Shown: positions 7,250 through 15,387 of the stretch, piece after piece | Position numbering within the stretch: position 1 is the stretch's first letter | How the letters are laid out: each line of letters begins with the position of its first letter | NCBI GenBank assembly: GCA_017883485.1 | Contig: JADGNM010000008.1 | Coordinates: forward strand, 1-16,856 | Source: Methanosarcina sp. | Lineage (GTDB): Archaea > Halobacteriota > Methanosarcinia > Methanosarcinales > Methanosarcinaceae | Length of the DNA: 16,856 nucleotides | Direction of reading: 5' to 3' | Program-made: the position numbers and the translations under genes | Notes under the pieces: model-generated | The model's input: only the letters and a program-made list of their open reading frames with translations | Database searches by the model: none | What the model was told of the DNA's origin: nothing

Positions 7250-8095
7250 TTGAGAAAAGAACTGATAATTCTGATAGTATTGTTAGGTGTATTCCTTGCA
7301 ATAGGATGTGCTGGTAATAAAAGCGAAACTCCGAATGCAACTGTAACTCCTGTTACACCAGTGACTCCGGTTACGGCAGTAACTCCAGGAATAACTGTGC
7401 CTGAGACTATAACAGTTTCTGCTGCTGCCAGTCTTACTGAAGCTTTCACAGATATGGCTGCTCAATTTGAGAAGGAAAATCCTGGAACTAATGTAAGCCT
7501 TAACTTTGGAAGTTCAGGCAGTTTGCGTATGCAAATCGAAGGAGGAGCTCCAGTCGATGTTTTTGCCTCAGCTGATGAGAAGCAAATGAACATGCTCGGC
7601 AATAAGTCACTCATCATGAACAGTTCAAGAGAAGACTTTACTAACAATTCACTTGTGCTTATTGTCCCTGAAAACAGTACCCTTAAAATAACTAGCACAC
7701 AAGATCTGACTGATCCTAAAGTTCAGAAAATAGGCATTGGAAATCCAGATACAGTTCCAGTAGGCGGATATACGAAAACCGCATTGACTGAAGCGGGTTT
7801 GTGGAGTCAGCTTGAAAATAAGACAATACCTGGTGAAGATGTCAAACAAGTACTTGTATATGTAGAAAGAGGAGAAGTGGATGCAGGTTTTGTATATGCA
7901 ACTGATGCGAAGAGTGCACAACCGGGTACTATAAAAATAGTTACAAATGTGTCTGTCAGCACCCCGGTTACATATCCAATAGCCGTAGTTTCTTCTTCCA
8001 ATCATAAAGAAACAGCTCAGAAGTTCCTTGATTTCGTAACCGGGAAAGAAGGACAGAATATACTGAAAGAATACGGTTTTGTTACCCAATCTTGA
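7250..8095 (+). CDS. modA: Molybdate/tungstate ABC transporter substrate-binding lipoprotein, ModA family
   Basis: A 281-residue periplasmic-type binding protein expected to capture molybdate or tungstate outside the membrane for an ABC importer. These metals are needed for the formylmethanofuran dehydrogenase of methanogens. Residues 1-20 form a lipoprotein signal with lipobox LAIGC (Cys20). Residues 31-46 are a PVT/AVT repeat linker whose codons vary synonymously. From about 52 the ModA fold begins: TITVSAAASLTEAF, NFGSSGSLRMQIEGGAPVDVFASAD, then ...VYVERGEVDAGFVYATDA and a FLDFVTGKEGQ terminus. The oxyanion-binding serines are probably in SAAASL and GSSGSL. The start is TTG at 7250 with GGTGA a few bases upstream, since no in-frame ATG fits the signal peptide. 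No permease or ATPase gene is adjacent, so its transporter must be elsewhere or the gene is an orphan. The exact anion is uncertain. Confidence 0.87.
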   Translation: MRKELIILIVLLGVFLAIGCAGNKSETPNATVTPVTPVTPVTAVTPGITVPETITVSAAASLTEAFTDMAAQFEKENPGTNVSLNFGSSGSLRMQIEGGAPVDVFASADEKQMNMLGNKSLIMNSSREDFTNNSLVLIVPENSTLKITSTQDLTDPKVQKIGIGNPDTVPVGGYTKTALTEAGLWSQLENKTIPGEDVKQVLVYVERGEVDAGFVYATDAKSAQPGTIKIVTNVSVSTPVTYPIAVVSSSNHKETAQKFLDFVTGKEGQNILKEYGFVTQS

Positions 8096-8142
8096 TAGAA
8101 AGTAGGCTTCGCGCAGTTGAGGAGCAAAATCAAATATAACTG

Positions 8143-8158
8143 GCCTTGAATTTAAGGC
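8143..8158 (+). terminator. Possible terminator of the modA-like gene
   Basis: GCCTT and AAGGC pair around a 6-nt loop (8143-8158) about 50 nt after the stop. T-containing sequence follows, then AT-rich repeats (GTTTAAGGTT twice between about 8185 and 8220). This lies in the 247-bp spacer between two convergent genes, which contains nothing else recognisable. Confidence 0.35.
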
Positions 8159-8342
8159 TTTGAATTTTAAAGTTGTACTTTAAAGAGTTTAAGGTTGTAG
8201 TTCAAACAGTTTAAGGTTTAAAATCTATTGATTCATATTCCAACTGCGTAAACTTAAAAGAAAAAAGAATGAAAGTTTTTCAAAAGGTCATTTTTCAAAA
8301 AGCCATATTTGAAGAGTTGAGAAAAGAAGCTGATATGCATGT

Positions 8343-10685
8343 TTAGAGCTTCTCAGAAAGGCTTCCAAATTGAATTCTCCTTGAAGCAGGAGAGTTCGAT
8401 TCTATTTTTTCCTGATCATTCGACGTGATGTGCGCAAAAAATTCTCTCACCAGATTTCCCACATCCCTTGGAGCAATATCAATAAATTCTTTCCTTTCTT
8501 CCGGAGGAAAATATTGAAAGACCGAGAATTTGCCCAGTTTGCGCATCAGGGAGCCCTGGTAACGGGAATCCATCAGGATTCTGACCCCAAAGTCCATCGG
8601 GGAACGGACTAGTCTTCCCATTGCCTGCCTGACCTTTCTCATTGTTGGCACCTGAACTGCACATTCCCAACCCTCTCCACAACCGAAAACATTATCATAT
8701 GCAGATTCGACTGCCTTAATTCTGTCGTTTAGAGCCGGGTATCCCACCCCTACTACAATCACTGTCCTGCCGCGGTCGTCTCTGAAATCAACTCCTTCAC
8801 TCAATGTTCCCCAGATATAGGTTATTAGCAGTGCTTTTCCCCCCTGTTCCCCTATTTTAAAAAATTCCTCCCGGATTTCCTGGGCTGAGACCCCGACTTC
8901 GTCAAGGAAAATCGGGATGGAGAGTTCGGGCTCAAGGAGTTTGGTGTAGCGAAGCGCTTCGGCATAGCTCTGGAAATAGATAATTATATTCCCGGACGAT
9001 GCGACAGCGGCTGCTAAAAGAGCCTCTTTCAAACCCTCAAGAGTTTCAGGGGTGTCCCGGTTTTTCGAAAAAAGTGGAGGGACTGAAACCGCAAGAGTAA
9101 GCCTTCTTTCCTGGGGAAATGTAATGCCATAGGTGATTTCTTCTACATCCTTTGAGATGCCCAGTGTGGATTTGATCATCTCGAAGGGACAAAGTGTAGC
9201 TGACATTAAAACTGCCGAATAAACAGATTCAAGTAAAGGCTGGGTCACATTTTTAGGGATGCATGTGAATAGTTCGATTCTGCCGACTATCCTATCGCTT
9301 TTTAAATCTCTGCGCATGTTCAAAATGGGATAATAATTTTGTCTGTCCGAAAGCACGAGATACGAAGACAGAAAATCGGCAACATAGCGAATCTGGGAAC
9401 GTTTGGGAACAGAAAGAAGCCCTTTTTTATAATTTTCCGCGTAGATTGCTTCGAGCCTGCCTCCGAATTCTCCGATTTCCCTCAGTTGAGTCAGCACCTT
9501 CTCTTCATCTTCAAATCCCTCTTTCTTTACATCCCGCAAAAAGCGGGCTTTAAGGACGTCAAGGCGCTCATAAGGGTCACTTATCTGGATGTCCTGCCAG
9601 GCCTTTCCAAGCCTGTTCTTTTCTCCGAATTTCAATTTTGAGTCATAAGTATCTCTCAGAGCTGTCAGCAGGCAGGAAAACAATCTTTTTGCGTAGAGCC
9701 GGTTTTTATAGTCCTCGTCAAGCGGAATGCCACTTCCTGAGCCTGAACCTATCCCGAATACCGGATCCTTCCCGAGTGCTGGAGAGCTTTCAGACTCAGG
9801 AATTTCGCCCACCTCCGAAAGAGCTTTTTCAATGGTGAGTTCCGAGAGCATTACGGAAGAATGAGAGCGGGCAGATGCTTCAATATTATGTGCCTCGTCA
9901 AAGATGAGGATGATATCCTCCGGGTCGCGTTCAAGCCACTTAAGGAGAGTTATGAAGATTTCGGCACTGAGTACATGATGGAAATTGCAGATTAGAAGTT
10001 CGGTATTTTTGAGCTCTTTTTTGAGCAGCTCATATGCGCACATATCCCGGCTTTCTGCGTATTCCATTATTTCTTCGGGGCTCCTTACATCGGAAAAAAG
10101 CCAGGAGGAAAACTCATTTCCTTCAAATCTCAGGACTTCATAAAGCTTCGGGCAAGAATGGCTCCTCAAGGATTGAGCCTTTTTCCGAGCTTCTTCGGTT
10201 TCCTTTTCAAGCTCGGTCCTGAGGGCGAAAAGAGAAGGGTCTTTTGTCTTCTTGTACTTTTCATAAGCGTCTTTAAGCTCTTTCTCCTTTGAAGAAACTT
10301 CCCTTTCAAACTCAAGAAGATCGTATGTATTCTCTCCTTTCAGCTTGCACTCGTCATAGTCGAGATTTTCAGGGCACATAGAAGTCTTGCCCTTAAGAAC
10401 AATTGTTTTTATGCTATTACTTTGTGAGATCTCTTTTGCCTCGTTTATAAACTGAACCATCTGCTGGTGCACATTCGTAACTATAATAACAGTTTTTCTA
10501 AGTTTTGATCCCACGCTTAACGCAGGAGCAAGTGCACTCAGAGTCTTGCCTGTGCCGCATGCTCCTTCAAAAAGTATGATTTTTTCCTGCAGGAGAGCCG
10601 AGTTTATTTTCTCCATGGCTTCTGCCTGGTTAGGGTAACAGCTTTGTTTTGTAAAATACCGCATGTATTCATTCTTTTGAGTCAT
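8343..10685 (-). CDS. XPD/Rad3-DinG family iron-sulfur DNA helicase
   Basis: A 780-residue superfamily 2 helicase, probably a 5'-3' DNA helicase in repair or replication restart. Motif I is GACGTGKT (41-48), motif II DEAH (263-266), motif III SATL near 496, motif V region GTLSEGVDF (626-634) and motif VI QAMGRLVRS (687-695). Four cysteines between motifs I and II (104, 113, 178, 216) are placed as the ligands of the 4Fe-4S cluster of XPD-like helicases. A charged, probably coiled-coil stretch (about 125-172) separates the second and third. A Gly-Ser linker (GIGSGSGSG, 311-319) interrupts the following segment and looks like a flexible insertion. The ATG at 10685 gives 39 residues before motif I, and another Met at residue 8 is possible. 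It is monocistronic by context, convergent with the modA-like gene. Confidence 0.9.
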   Translation of the reverse strand: MTQKNEYMRYFTKQSCYPNQAEAMEKINSALLQEKIILFEGACGTGKTLSALAPALSVGSKLRKTVIIVTNVHQQMVQFINEAKEISQSNSIKTIVLKGKTSMCPENLDYDECKLKGENTYDLLEFEREVSSKEKELKDAYEKYKKTKDPSLFALRTELEKETEEARKKAQSLRSHSCPKLYEVLRFEGNEFSSWLFSDVRSPEEIMEYAESRDMCAYELLKKELKNTELLICNFHHVLSAEIFITLLKWLERDPEDIILIFDEAHNIEASARSHSSVMLSELTIEKALSEVGEIPESESSPALGKDPVFGIGSGSGSGIPLDEDYKNRLYAKRLFSCLLTALRDTYDSKLKFGEKNRLGKAWQDIQISDPYERLDVLKARFLRDVKKEGFEDEEKVLTQLREIGEFGGRLEAIYAENYKKGLLSVPKRSQIRYVADFLSSYLVLSDRQNYYPILNMRRDLKSDRIVGRIELFTCIPKNVTQPLLESVYSAVLMSATLCPFEMIKSTLGISKDVEEITYGITFPQERRLTLAVSVPPLFSKNRDTPETLEGLKEALLAAAVASSGNIIIYFQSYAEALRYTKLLEPELSIPIFLDEVGVSAQEIREEFFKIGEQGGKALLITYIWGTLSEGVDFRDDRGRTVIVVGVGYPALNDRIKAVESAYDNVFGCGEGWECAVQVPTMRKVRQAMGRLVRSPMDFGVRILMDSRYQGSLMRKLGKFSVFQYFPPEERKEFIDIAPRDVGNLVREFFAHITSNDQEKIESNSPASRRIQFGSLSEKL

Positions 10686-10732
10686 ATGCTTGAACCTGAT
10701 ATCTCTCGGATTTCAAAAGTTTTAAATGTTTC

Positions 10733-10746
10733 TAAAAATATTTTTA
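10733..10746 (-). promoter_or_regulatory. Candidate TATA box of the XPD-like helicase gene
   Basis: TAAAAATATTTTTA is a perfect 14-bp palindrome, 48-61 nt upstream of the start codon on the minus strand. That is a reasonable place for an archaeal TATA box with a short leader. Being palindromic, it does not itself give direction. The rest of the 325-bp spacer to rubrerythrin (10747-11010) is AT-rich with a repeated AATATTGA (about 10804 and 10824). It also has a CCTTTT/AAAAGG hairpin (10891-10905) flanked by T-runs. No gene is seen there. Confidence 0.35.
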
Positions 10747-11010
10747 ATGAATCTATTTAGTTCAGTCAGTTATATCTCTTAATTTGATTAAAAGTAGAAC
10801 CTAATATTGAAAAATAGAATCCAATATTGATATCAACATAGAGATAAGATTTATTTTTACTTTTGGGTGGGTTTTTTGTATATTTTTTGCCCTTTTCAAA
10901 AAAGGTGACCCAGAAATGACCCTCTATCAAGCCTCAGAAAGCGGCCAGTCATCTGAGCCCTTCAATGGACAAAACTTTCCTGGTAAGAATTGGCCAATAA
11001 AGATCAGCGC

Positions 11011-11559
11011 TTATTTAAATTCAGTAAATTTGTCTTTTAATGCGTTGCAGACGGGACATCTATCGGGGGCTTCTCCTTCAAGAGTATATCCGCATACTTC
11101 GCAAACCTGGATAGGACCCAGTTCAACGTCTTTTCCTGAATTAACCGACTCTAAAGCTTTCTCAAAGAGCTGTTTGTGCAATTTCTCAGAGGCATAAGAC
11201 CATTCAAAACTTCTTTGCGCACCTTTTTCCCCCTGGAATTTCGCAACTTCAATATACGCTGGATACATTTCCTCAATTTCAAATGTCTCGCCAGCGACAG
11301 CTAGTTTAAGGTTTTTCTTTGAATCGCCCGGCCCGAAAGCTGCCATGCTGTTTGCGACAAATCCACCATCGAGATGCCTTAACTCCCTGTAATGGTCTCC
11401 CGCGTGTATATATTCAGCATGGGCAATTGCGCGAAATAAGCGGGTAACGTTACTAAGTTTCTCTTTTTCAGCCTGATTTGCAAAGTGTAAATACCTCATA
11501 TGCGCCTGGCTCTCTCCTCCAAACGCATTGATAAGATTTTGCTCTGTCATCATCCTCAT
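11011..11559 (-). CDS. Rubrerythrin
   Basis: A 182-residue non-haem iron protein that reduces hydrogen peroxide in anaerobes, protecting oxygen-sensitive enzymes in the cytoplasm. The N-terminal four-helix ferritin-like domain has diiron ligands in GESQAHMRY (Glu16), AEYIH (Glu49, His52), GETFEIEEMYP (Glu91 to Glu97) and EKLH (Glu125, His128). The C-terminal rubredoxin-like domain has Cys153, Cys156, Cys168 and Cys171 (CEVC...CPVC) for a single iron. Length and order are normal for the family. The ATG at 11559 is chosen because AAGGGG lies about 7 nt upstream, while the later in-frame ATGs at 11553 and 11550 lack a suitably spaced site. An AT-rich TATA-like sequence lies further upstream (about 11580-11595). 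Confidence 0.93.
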   Translation of the reverse strand: MRMMTEQNLINAFGGESQAHMRYLHFANQAEKEKLSNVTRLFRAIAHAEYIHAGDHYRELRHLDGGFVANSMAAFGPGDSKKNLKLAVAGETFEIEEMYPAYIEVAKFQGEKGAQRSFEWSYASEKLHKQLFEKALESVNSGKDVELGPIQVCEVCGYTLEGEAPDRCPVCNALKDKFTEFK

Positions 11560-11681
11560 TTAAAAACCCCTTTCTGATAAAATTAAATAATCTATCCATT
11601 AAGATCTGTATCTCAGTTCAACTGCACAAGTCTTTAACCCAGTTTGAATTTGGATTTAGAGAATAAAAGCTTTTTTGGTTC

Positions 11682-11828
11682 TCAGAAAATATTAAAGTAG
11701 TTACCCTGGGTTGTACCGTCCTGGACTGGAAATACACCTCCGCAACCGAAGACGAAAAGAGTCGACATGTTGGGAAAGCCCCCATCTGACGCGTATATAG
11801 GAGCGACGGTGAACTTTTTTCGTCTATT
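11682..11828 (-). pseudogene. In-frame coding-like segment after the TGA of the small membrane protein gene
   Basis: Directly after the stop codon of the neighbouring membrane-protein gene, the same frame stays open for 48 codons. It reads NRRKKFTVAPIYASDGG, then FVFGCGG and DGTTQGNYFNIF before its own TGA. The residue mix and higher GC content look coding and unlike the AT-rich surroundings. It may be the remnant of a once longer or fused gene, or an inserted fragment. Opposite-strand frames here are also partly open, so the call is uncertain. No family was recognised. Confidence 0.3.
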
Positions 11829-12119
11829 TCATTTACGAACTTGTTTTGTCCTTACCTTTTGTGATCCTTTCCTCTTAGATATCATGTTTGACACGATTAT
11901 GAAACTTATAATGAATACAATAAAGAGGAATATCATATTTGTTGGACTGCTCATATCTGAAAAGTTAGTGATAAACGGGGCAGCAACTGAATAAGCACTG
12001 CCATTAATGGAATAATTGTTCATCGGATGTAGTCCATAATAGGCTGCCTCTATAATTACTACAATAAGTAAGATAAGACCTGCCATTGTAAAACGGCGTA
12101 TTATGTTAATCAATCTCAT
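11829..12119 (-). CDS. Small two-helix membrane protein, unknown function
   Basis: A 96-residue protein of no recognised family. It has a basic N-terminus (MRLINIIRR), a membrane helix (about 12-28, AGLILLIVVIIEAAYYG), and a polar loop of about 30 residues with sequons NYS, NGS and NFS that suggests an extracellular loop. A second helix follows (about 62-80, MIFLFIVFIISFIIV), then a very basic cytoplasmic tail (SKRKGSQKVRTKQVRK). The ATG at 12119 was chosen over a TTG at 12125. A TATA-like TTTATATT lies about 30 nt upstream (near 12151), implying a very short leader. The coherent topology supports a real gene. Confidence 0.6.
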   Translation of the reverse strand: MRLINIIRRFTMAGLILLIVVIIEAAYYGLHPMNNYSINGSAYSVAAPFITNFSDMSSPTNMIFLFIVFIISFIIVSNMISKRKGSQKVRTKQVRK

Positions 12120-12368
12120 TCTCAATCATCTTTTTATAACTGCATCCTGAAATATAAATCAATATGTATTAGTTCATTCAATTCTCAATGCTTTTATTAA
12201 TTAAATTTTATCATTATATCCCTGTCTCTAGCCTAGATACATTATGAAAAATTGAATAATTCACTTATATGATTTTCGAGGGAGAGTAAGAACAGACGTT
12301 GTATTCACTATCGATCTTTGAGGTTGGTAGAAGCAAAAAAGAGGGGAGGCCCAGAAGATTTGGTAACC
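12120..12368. other. AT-rich spacer between membrane protein gene and transposase remnant
   Basis: No intact gene is seen. Minus-strand bases upstream of 12369 continue the transposase remnant in a shifted frame for a few dozen codons (KAEL can be read directly across the stop), so part of this stretch is probably decayed IS sequence. The remainder is AT-rich promoter DNA of the membrane-protein gene. Confidence 0.4.
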
Positions 12369-12533
12369 TTAACTCTGCTTTATACAATTTTGAATTTTTA
12401 CGTAGCCATAAAGGGACAAAAATGAGATGAAAAGATGACCGGAAAGCGACTCGTTATCCTGTAGATAAAGCTTATCTGCTTCCAACATATTCTTGTAAGT
12501 GTCATAATGTTTTTCAGGCCCTTGTTGAACGTC
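12369..12533 (-). pseudogene. C-terminal fragment of an IS1634/IS4-like transposase
   Basis: The minus-strand frame has 54 codons bounded by stops and no usable start. It contains EKHYDTYKNMLEADKLYLQD followed by ESLSGHLFISFLSLYGYVKI. This matches, from memory, the end of the DDE domain of IS1634-type transposases (the E...YK...L.AD..YL motif and the FISFLSLY helix), which are abundant in Methanosarcina. The N-terminal two thirds are missing and the frame is broken at both sides. It is therefore a relic of an old insertion or deletion event downstream of ppdK. No terminal inverted repeats were found. Confidence 0.65.
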
Positions 12534-12589
12534 TTAGTGGTGATTTTATTTTCATCATGTTGCCTATAGAGTGTTTATTCCTCCTCTTA

Positions 12590-12623
12590 AAAGAAGAATT
12601 CAGGTAGGATTTCTCATCCCACC
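12590..12623 (-). terminator. Probable ppdK terminator
   Basis: About 30 nt after the ppdK stop on the minus strand, an 8-bp stem (one G-T pair) with a 5-nt loop occupies 12603-12623 (GGTGGGAT / ATCCTACC). It is followed by TGAATTCTTCTTTT. The stem and trailing T-rich tract fit a transcription end. Confidence 0.5.
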
Positions 12624-12653
12624 TTTACTTTTATTTGATTCCGATTTCAGGGT

Positions 12654-15305
12654 TTATTTTGCCTTTCGGCGCTCAATTGTGCTCTGGGCAGCAACTAGTC
12701 TTGCAATTGGAACTCTGTATGGAGAGCAGCTTACATAGTCGATGCCTATTTCATGGGCGAAGTGAATTGACTTCGGCTCTCCACCATGTTCTCCGCAGAT
12801 TCCTATTTTAAGGTCCGGTTTGACGGAACGACCTTTTTTGATTCCGATTTTCATTAACTCGCCAACTCCTTCCCGATCCAGGACTGCGAAGGGGTCGTGC
12901 TCAAAAATGCCTGCTTTCTGGTAGATGGGCACGAATTTGGACACATCATCACGGCTGAATCCGAATGTTGTCTGGGTCAGGTCGTTTGTCCCGAAGGAGA
13001 AGAAATCTGCTTCCTTTGCTATCTGGTCTGCGGTAATTACAGCTCTTGGAAGTTCGATCATTGTTCCTACATGATAATCGATTCTTATGCCTTTCTCGGC
13101 CATGACCGTTTCTGCCATCTTGCAGGTTTCACTCCTGGTGAGGGAGAGCTCCTTTGCGAGGCTCACTAATGGAATCATAATTTCAGGAATGACGTGTACT
13201 CCCTCGGCTGCAAGTTCACAAGCTGCTTCCATTATTGCACGCACCTGCATGTCGTATATTTCGGGATAGGTGATTCCGAGCCTGCATCCCCGGTGTCCGA
13301 GCATAGGATTAAGTTCCTTAAGAGAAATTACGCGCTGGATAACTTTCTTTACCTCAGCAATCTTCTCAGAATCACCTGAAGCTTCGAGTTCCCTTAGTTT
13401 TTCGTCCAGCTCTTCCTTGTCCGGAAGGAATTCGTGAAGAGGGGGATCAAGCAGTCTGATGGTAACCGGCAGACCTTCCATACTACGGAAGATGCCAAGG
13501 AAATCCTTTTTCTGCATAGGGAGCAGTTTCTTGAGAGCTTTCTTCCTGGCTTTTTCATCTTCAGCCATGATCATCTCCCTTACTGCAGGAATTCTGTCTT
13601 CTCCGAAGAACATATGTTCAGTCCTGCAAAGTCCAATCCCTTCTGCACCAAGTTCGCGGGCAAGGTTCGCATCTGCCGGAGTATCTGCATTTGTTCTTAC
13701 GCCGAGGGTCCTGATTTCGTCAGCCCAGATCAAAATCTGCTTCAGATCGTCATTAATTTCGGCGTCAATCAGATCTACTCTCCCGATAATGACATTTCCT
13801 GAGCTTCCGTCAATAGTAATATAATCATGTTCCTTGATAGTGTGACTGTTTACCATGAAGAGGCCGCTCTTTATATCGATCGAGATTGCTCCGCAGCCAA
13901 CCACACAGGGCTTGCCCATGCCTCTTCCAACGACTGCTGCATGGGAAGTCATCCCTCCGCGCACGGTAAGGACACCCTGGGCAGCTGCCATTCCTCCTAT
14001 ATCTTCAGGGGAGGTCTCAGTTCGTACGAGAATTGTTCTTTCTCCAATCTCAGCCATTTCCTCTGCGGCTTCGGCAGTAAACACAACTTTTCCTACTGCG
14101 GCTCCAGGGGACGCCGGAAGCCCTTTTGCAATTACTTCAAGTTTTGCTTTGGGATCGATTCTCGGATGCAGGAGAAGGTCAATATGTTCGGCTTTTACCC
14201 TCGTAACCGCTGTTTCCTTATCTATCAATCCTTCCGCTACCATATCCGTTGCAATCTTCATGGCCGCGGCAGCTGTTCGTTTTCCTGTCCTGGTCTGCAG
14301 CATGTAGAGTTTTCCTTCCTGAATAGTAAACTCTATGTCCTGCATATCTTTGAAGTGGGCTTCAAGCTTCTGGCAGATCTCCACAAGTTGTTTGTAGGCT
14401 TCAGGTATCTTGTTCTCAAGGGTATCAATAAAATCCGGAGTCCGGATTCCGGCAACCACATCTTCGCCTTGCGCGTTGATAAGGTATTCTCCGAAGAATT
14501 TCTTTTCTCCAGTGGATGGGTTCCTTGTGAATGCAACTCCCGTGCCCGAGGTGTTGCCTCTGTTCCCATATACCATGGTCTGTACATTGACGGCCGTGCC
14601 CCAGCTGTCGTCAATTTCATTGAGTTTCCTGTAAGTGATGGCTCTCGGGTTATTCCATGAGTAAAAAACAGCATCAATTGCCATTTGAAGCTGAACTTTC
14701 GGATCCTGGGGAAACTCAGTGCCTGTTTCGAGTTTGACTACTCCCTTGAACCTCTCAGCCAGCTCCTTTAATGATTTTGCATCGAGATCAGCATCGGAAT
14801 CAACTCGCAATTCCTTCTTTTTATCCTCGATGAGGGATTCGAACTTCCCATGGTCGATTCCCATTACCACGTCTCCAAACATGGTAATAAATCTGCGGTA
14901 GCAATCGTAAGCAAATCTCTCGTCATTAACTTTATTTGCGAGCCCTATAACCGATTTGTCCGTAAGCCCAAGGTTAAGGACAGTATCCATCATCCCCGGC
15001 ATGGAAACTCTAGCCCCGGACCTTACTGAAACAAGTAGCGGATCATCCGGATCCCCAAGTCTTTTGTTGTTTAAGTTTTCGAGCTTATCGATCGCCTCTT
15101 CTACCTGCCTGAGTACTTCTTCTAAATATTTTTTATTTTTCAGATATAGTACACAGACTTCAGTTGTTATTGTAAAGCCAGGCGGTACGGGGATCCCAAG
15201 ATTTGCCATCTCGGCAAGGTTTGCACCCTTACCTCCAAGCAGGTCTTTCATGCTACTTTTGCCATCAGTTACATTCTTTCCAAAAAAATATACGAACTTG
15301 GCCAA
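12654..15305 (-). CDS. ppdK: Pyruvate, phosphate dikinase
   Basis: An 883-residue enzyme interconverting pyruvate + ATP + phosphate with phosphoenolpyruvate + AMP + pyrophosphate, in gluconeogenesis or glycogen breakdown in methanogens. The ATP-grasp domain is N-terminal (GGKGANLAEM at 24-33, SVRSGARVSMPGMMDTVLN at about 93-111). The swivelling phosphohistidine domain has GGMTSHAAV with catalytic His455, the same number as in the Clostridium enzyme. The C-terminal TIM barrel binds PEP/pyruvate (GLCRTEHMFF near 560, FGTNDLTQTTFG near 775, ICGEHGG with Cys837). The start is taken as TTG at 15305, because GGAGG lies 7 nt upstream and the sequence then reads MAKFVYFFGKN. The ATG at 15332 has no such site and would add nine residues. 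No regulatory kinase/phosphatase gene is adjacent. Confidence 0.96.
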   Translation of the reverse strand: MAKFVYFFGKNVTDGKSSMKDLLGGKGANLAEMANLGIPVPPGFTITTEVCVLYLKNKKYLEEVLRQVEEAIDKLENLNNKRLGDPDDPLLVSVRSGARVSMPGMMDTVLNLGLTDKSVIGLANKVNDERFAYDCYRRFITMFGDVVMGIDHGKFESLIEDKKKELRVDSDADLDAKSLKELAERFKGVVKLETGTEFPQDPKVQLQMAIDAVFYSWNNPRAITYRKLNEIDDSWGTAVNVQTMVYGNRGNTSGTGVAFTRNPSTGEKKFFGEYLINAQGEDVVAGIRTPDFIDTLENKIPEAYKQLVEICQKLEAHFKDMQDIEFTIQEGKLYMLQTRTGKRTAAAAMKIATDMVAEGLIDKETAVTRVKAEHIDLLLHPRIDPKAKLEVIAKGLPASPGAAVGKVVFTAEAAEEMAEIGERTILVRTETSPEDIGGMAAAQGVLTVRGGMTSHAAVVGRGMGKPCVVGCGAISIDIKSGLFMVNSHTIKEHDYITIDGSSGNVIIGRVDLIDAEINDDLKQILIWADEIRTLGVRTNADTPADANLARELGAEGIGLCRTEHMFFGEDRIPAVREMIMAEDEKARKKALKKLLPMQKKDFLGIFRSMEGLPVTIRLLDPPLHEFLPDKEELDEKLRELEASGDSEKIAEVKKVIQRVISLKELNPMLGHRGCRLGITYPEIYDMQVRAIMEAACELAAEGVHVIPEIMIPLVSLAKELSLTRSETCKMAETVMAEKGIRIDYHVGTMIELPRAVITADQIAKEADFFSFGTNDLTQTTFGFSRDDVSKFVPIYQKAGIFEHDPFAVLDREGVGELMKIGIKKGRSVKPDLKIGICGEHGGEPKSIHFAHEIGIDYVSCSPYRVPIARLVAAQSTIERRKAK

Positions 15306-15312
15306 TGAGTAT
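15306..15312 (-). promoter_or_regulatory. Spacer of the GGAGG ribosome binding site that fixes the TTG start of ppdK
   Basis: On the minus strand GGAGG (15313-15317) is followed by this 7-nt spacer and then TTG at 15305. This is the ideal position and it decides the start codon against the upstream in-frame ATG at 15332. Confidence 0.75.
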
Positions 15313-15387
15313 CCTCCCTGGAACGAGGTCATTCATTAATGGAATAGTGTCTGAATATAACCAGACCTGAAGTCTGATTGTTGCCAA

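Noticed and set aside
11767..11994. 75-codon plus-strand frame starting MLGKPPSDAYIG
   Set aside because: More than half of it is antisense to the small membrane protein gene. The minus-strand frame over the remaining part looks more coding-like and continues the neighbouring gene in frame.
13827..14660. 277-codon plus-strand open frame opposite ppdK
   Set aside because: It is antisense to conserved ppdK coding sequence. The opposite frame of GC-biased codons explains its openness, and its residues do not resemble a protein family.
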